Shown here piece after piece: positions 5,786-7,538 of a DNA stretch of 7,538 nucleotides (positions are counted from its first letter, which is position 1; every line of letters begins with the position of its first letter). Source of the DNA: Clostridiales bacterium UBA3277 (GTDB lineage: Bacteria; Bacillota; Clostridia; Oscillospirales; Oscillospiraceae). The position numbers and the translations under genes are program-made. The notes beneath the pieces are model-generated. The model saw only the letters and a list, made by a program, of their open reading frames with translations. It made no database searches and was not told where the DNA came from. The stretch spans positions 1 through 7,538 of the forward strand of contig DETX01000087.1 of the NCBI GenBank assembly GCA_002362145.1, read 5' to 3'.

Positions 5786-6526
5786 ATGCTGGAAGTGAAA
5801 AATATTCAAAAGAGCTTCGGCGGCGTTCCGGTGCTCCGGGACGTGAGCCTGGAGGTGGAGCAGGGCGATGTGGTGGCCATCCTGGGACCCAGCGGCTCCG
5901 GCAAGACCACATTGCTCCGGTGCATGAATTTTTTGGAGACGGCAGATTCCGGTGAGCTGATTTTCGACGGGGAGACCTTCTCCTTCGGAAAGGTCTCCAA
6001 AAAGGACATCTCCCGGCTGCGGAAAAAGACGGCCTTCGTCTTTCAGAACTACAACCTGTTTCTCAACAAAACCGCCCTGCAAAATGTGACGGAGGGGCTC
6101 ACCGTGGCGCGGAAGATGCCCAAGGATCAAGCTGAGGATATCGGCCGAAGGGCCCTGGACAAGGTGGGGCTGTCCGACCGGTATCATTACTATCCCAGCC
6201 AGCTCTCCGGCGGTCAGCAGCAGCGAGTGGCCATCGCCCGGGCCCTGGCGACCCAGCCGGAAATTATCTACTTTGACGAGCCGACCTCCGCTCTGGACCC
6301 GGAACTGACGGGAGAGGTGCTCTCCGTCATGCGCGATCTGGCGGAGGACGGCATGACCATGCTGGTGGTCACCCACGAAATGGGCTTCGCCCGGACGGTC
6401 TCCAACAAGGTGGTCTTTATGGAGAACGGCGTTGTCGTTGAGGCGAATTCCTCCCGGGAATTCTTCGAAAACCCCATGAAGGCCCGGACAAAAGCATTTT
6501 TACGGACACTTGACGGTGTCGAATAA
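5786..6526 (+). CDS. Polar amino acid (probably cystine) ABC transporter ATP-binding protein
   Basis: This is the ATP-hydrolysing subunit that drives uptake from the cytoplasmic face of the membrane. The 246-residue protein has every ABC motif in order: Walker A GPSGSGKTT (34-42), Q-loop Q87 in VFQNYNLF, signature LSGGQQQ (140-146), Walker B IIYFDEP (160-166), D-loop SALD (168-171) and the switch histidine H197 in VTHEMGFA. It belongs to the GlnQ/HisP/YecC group by overall likeness. The gene starts 3 bases after the permease stop, and the G-rich end of the permease gene (AGAGGGGG, 5772-5779) provides the ribosome site. One point is slightly unusual: the otherwise common VEQG turn near the C-terminus reads VEAN (218-221), which should not affect catalysis. 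Confidence 0.96.
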   Translation: MLEVKNIQKSFGGVPVLRDVSLEVEQGDVVAILGPSGSGKTTLLRCMNFLETADSGELIFDGETFSFGKVSKKDISRLRKKTAFVFQNYNLFLNKTALQNVTEGLTVARKMPKDQAEDIGRRALDKVGLSDRYHYYPSQLSGGQQQRVAIARALATQPEIIYFDEPTSALDPELTGEVLSVMRDLAEDGMTMLVVTHEMGFARTVSNKVVFMENGVVVEANSSREFFENPMKARTKAFLRTLDGVE

Positions 6527-6544
6527 ACACAAAGGAGCGATCTT

Positions 6545-7351
6545 ATGAAACTAAAAAAAATTCTCTCTCTGGCCCTGATTCTCGTCCTTGCGACGGCTCT
6601 GTTCGGCTGCGGCAAAACGGACGAGGCCGCTGCCGGGGATCTCTTAAAAACCATTCAGGACCGGGGCACCATCATTGTGGCCATGGAGGGCACCTGGGCC
6701 CCCTGGACCTACCACGACGAGCAGGACAATCTGGTGGGCTACGACGTGGAGGTTGCCAAGGCCATCGGCGAAAAGCTGGGGGTCGGCGTGGATTTCGTGG
6801 AGGGCGAATGGGACGGCCTGCTGGCCGGGCTCTCCGCCGGGCGGTATGACATCATGGTAAACGGCGTGGACATCGACCCCGAGCGCCAGGAGACCTATGA
6901 TTTCTCCATTCCCTACGCCTACAACCGCACCGCCGTCATCACCCAGACTTCCAATGACAGCATCCAGACCCTGGAGGACCTGAAGGGGAAGCACACCGCC
7001 AACACCATCTCCTCCACCTACGCAAAGCTGGCCGAACAGTACGGCGCCCAGGTCACCGGCGTAGATGACCTGAACCAGACCTTTGAGCTGCTGCTCAGCG
7101 GCCGGATTGACGCCACGCTGAACGCCGAGATGACCTACTACGATTACATGAACGCCCATCCCGACGCGGGTATTCAAATCGCCGTGCTGACCGAGGACGC
7201 CAATCAGATTGGCATTCCCATGCGCAAGGGTGACGAGACCGCCTCCCTGCGGGCGGCCATCGATCAGGCCCTCACGGAGCTGGGCGAGGACGGTACGCTG
7301 TCTGCCCTGTCCATGAAGTATTTCGGCACGGATATTTCAAAAAAGCCCTGA
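6545..7351 (+). CDS. Amino acid (probably cystine) substrate-binding lipoprotein
   Basis: This 268-residue protein is the extracellular receptor of the importer, anchored by lipid to the outer face of the membrane. A lipoprotein signal is clear: MKLKK, a hydrophobic run 6-18, and lipobox LFGC with C22. The mature part is a family 3 solute-binding protein: LLKTIQDRGTIIVAMEGTW (33-51), VGYDVEVAKAIGEKLG (64-79), EWDGLLAGL (88-96) and DPERQETYDFSIPY (111-124). R114 aligns with the arginine that holds the ligand carboxylate in HisJ-type proteins. GEDGTLSALSMKYFGTDIS (247-265) is the family C-terminal end. Overall it resembles E. coli FliY (cystine binder). AAAGGAG at 6531-6537 lies 7 bases before the ATG. 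It is last in the operon, 18 bases after the ATPase gene, and its own strong ribosome site suits higher expression of the receptor. Confidence 0.95.
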   Translation: MKLKKILSLALILVLATALFGCGKTDEAAAGDLLKTIQDRGTIIVAMEGTWAPWTYHDEQDNLVGYDVEVAKAIGEKLGVGVDFVEGEWDGLLAGLSAGRYDIMVNGVDIDPERQETYDFSIPYAYNRTAVITQTSNDSIQTLEDLKGKHTANTISSTYAKLAEQYGAQVTGVDDLNQTFELLLSGRIDATLNAEMTYYDYMNAHPDAGIQIAVLTEDANQIGIPMRKGDETASLRAAIDQALTELGEDGTLSALSMKYFGTDISKKP

Positions 7352-7404
7352 GCCATCGTGTAAAAAATCGCGGGTCCAAACGGGGCGCCGCGGCAAAAAC
7401 AGGG

Positions 7405-7438
7405 AACCCTCCGTATGATTTTGGTCATACGGAGGGTT
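7405..7438. terminator. Two-way terminator between the ABC operon and the hydrolase gene
   Basis: A perfect 14-bp stem (AACCCTCCGTATGA and its complement) closes on a 6-base loop. Rightward it is followed by ATTGCTTATT; leftward by CCCTGTTTTTG. It lies between two convergent genes, 54 bases after the lipoprotein stop and 5 bases before the hydrolase stop, and can serve both. Confidence 0.8.
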
Positions 7439-7443
7439 ATTGC

Positions 7444-7538
7444 TTATTCCTTTAAAAAATCGTAAATTCTTTTGTTGAAGTCTTTCGCTTCTTCATATGC
7501 GGCATGGCCCAGCTGCTCATACATAAATATTTTGCAAT
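7444..7538 (-). CDS. Alpha/beta hydrolase, C-terminal end only
   Basis: The last 31 codons of a leftward gene run in from the right edge and end at TAA (7444-7446). The readable end contains FMYEQLGHAAYEEAKDFNKR, then IYDFLKE. LGHAAYEEA with a following helix is the typical C-terminus of proline-iminopeptidase-like alpha/beta hydrolases, where this histidine completes the Ser-Asp-His triad. The rest of the gene, including the nucleophile, lies outside the window, so the substrate cannot be guessed. Confidence 0.7.
   Translation of the reverse strand, partial: CKIFMYEQLGHAAYEEAKDFNKRIYDFLKE

Noticed and set aside
5063..6376. 437-codon open frame on the minus strand opposite the ABC genes
   Set aside because: His/Gly-rich shadow of GC-rich coding DNA; the plus-strand permease and ATPase are complete families with all motifs.

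Overview
The window looks like chromosomal DNA from a spore-forming, GC-rich member of the Clostridia, most likely the Oscillospiraceae/Eubacteriales (an inference from content, not a database match). It carries the two subunits of dipicolinate synthase, a spore-core enzyme, plus a DUF4364 protein of the kind found in Clostridia. Shine-Dalgarno sites are strong throughout and most coding sequence is GC-rich.

Layout from left to right. Positions 1-106 hold two hairpins and no gene; one is the probable terminator of a leftward DUF4364 winged-helix-like gene (107-646). Divergent from it is the dipicolinate synthase pair dpaA-dpaB (747-2059), joined by an ATGA overlap and ended by a 13-bp hairpin. 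The two divergent promoters sit almost back to back: a vegetative sigma-A type site for DUF4364 and an exact match to the mother-cell sigma-K consensus for dpaAB. Next is a leftward gene of unknown function that is clearly more AT-rich than its neighbours (2180-2746), bracketed by two palindromes. Then comes a leftward glutamine-dependent NAD+ synthetase, nadE (2880-4805). Divergent from nadE is a three-gene rightward operon (5105-7351) for a polar amino acid ABC importer in the order permease, ATPase, substrate-binding lipoprotein; all three resemble the E. coli cystine system YecS/YecC/FliY, so cystine is the best substrate guess. A two-way hairpin terminator follows, and the right edge holds the last 31 codons of a leftward alpha/beta hydrolase.

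How the genes work: DpaA and DpaB make dipicolinic acid in the mother cell late in sporulation. NadE performs the last step of NAD synthesis. The ABC operon feeds in an amino acid, probably cystine. I see no mobile element, CRISPR array, tRNA, rRNA or recognised riboswitch, and no convincing new multi-gene system. The points most worth a second look are the back-to-back vegetative/sporulation promoters, the probable TTG start and short N-terminus of dpaA, and the AT-rich orphan gene, which shows a possible ADP-ribosyltransferase-like H-Y-E pattern.
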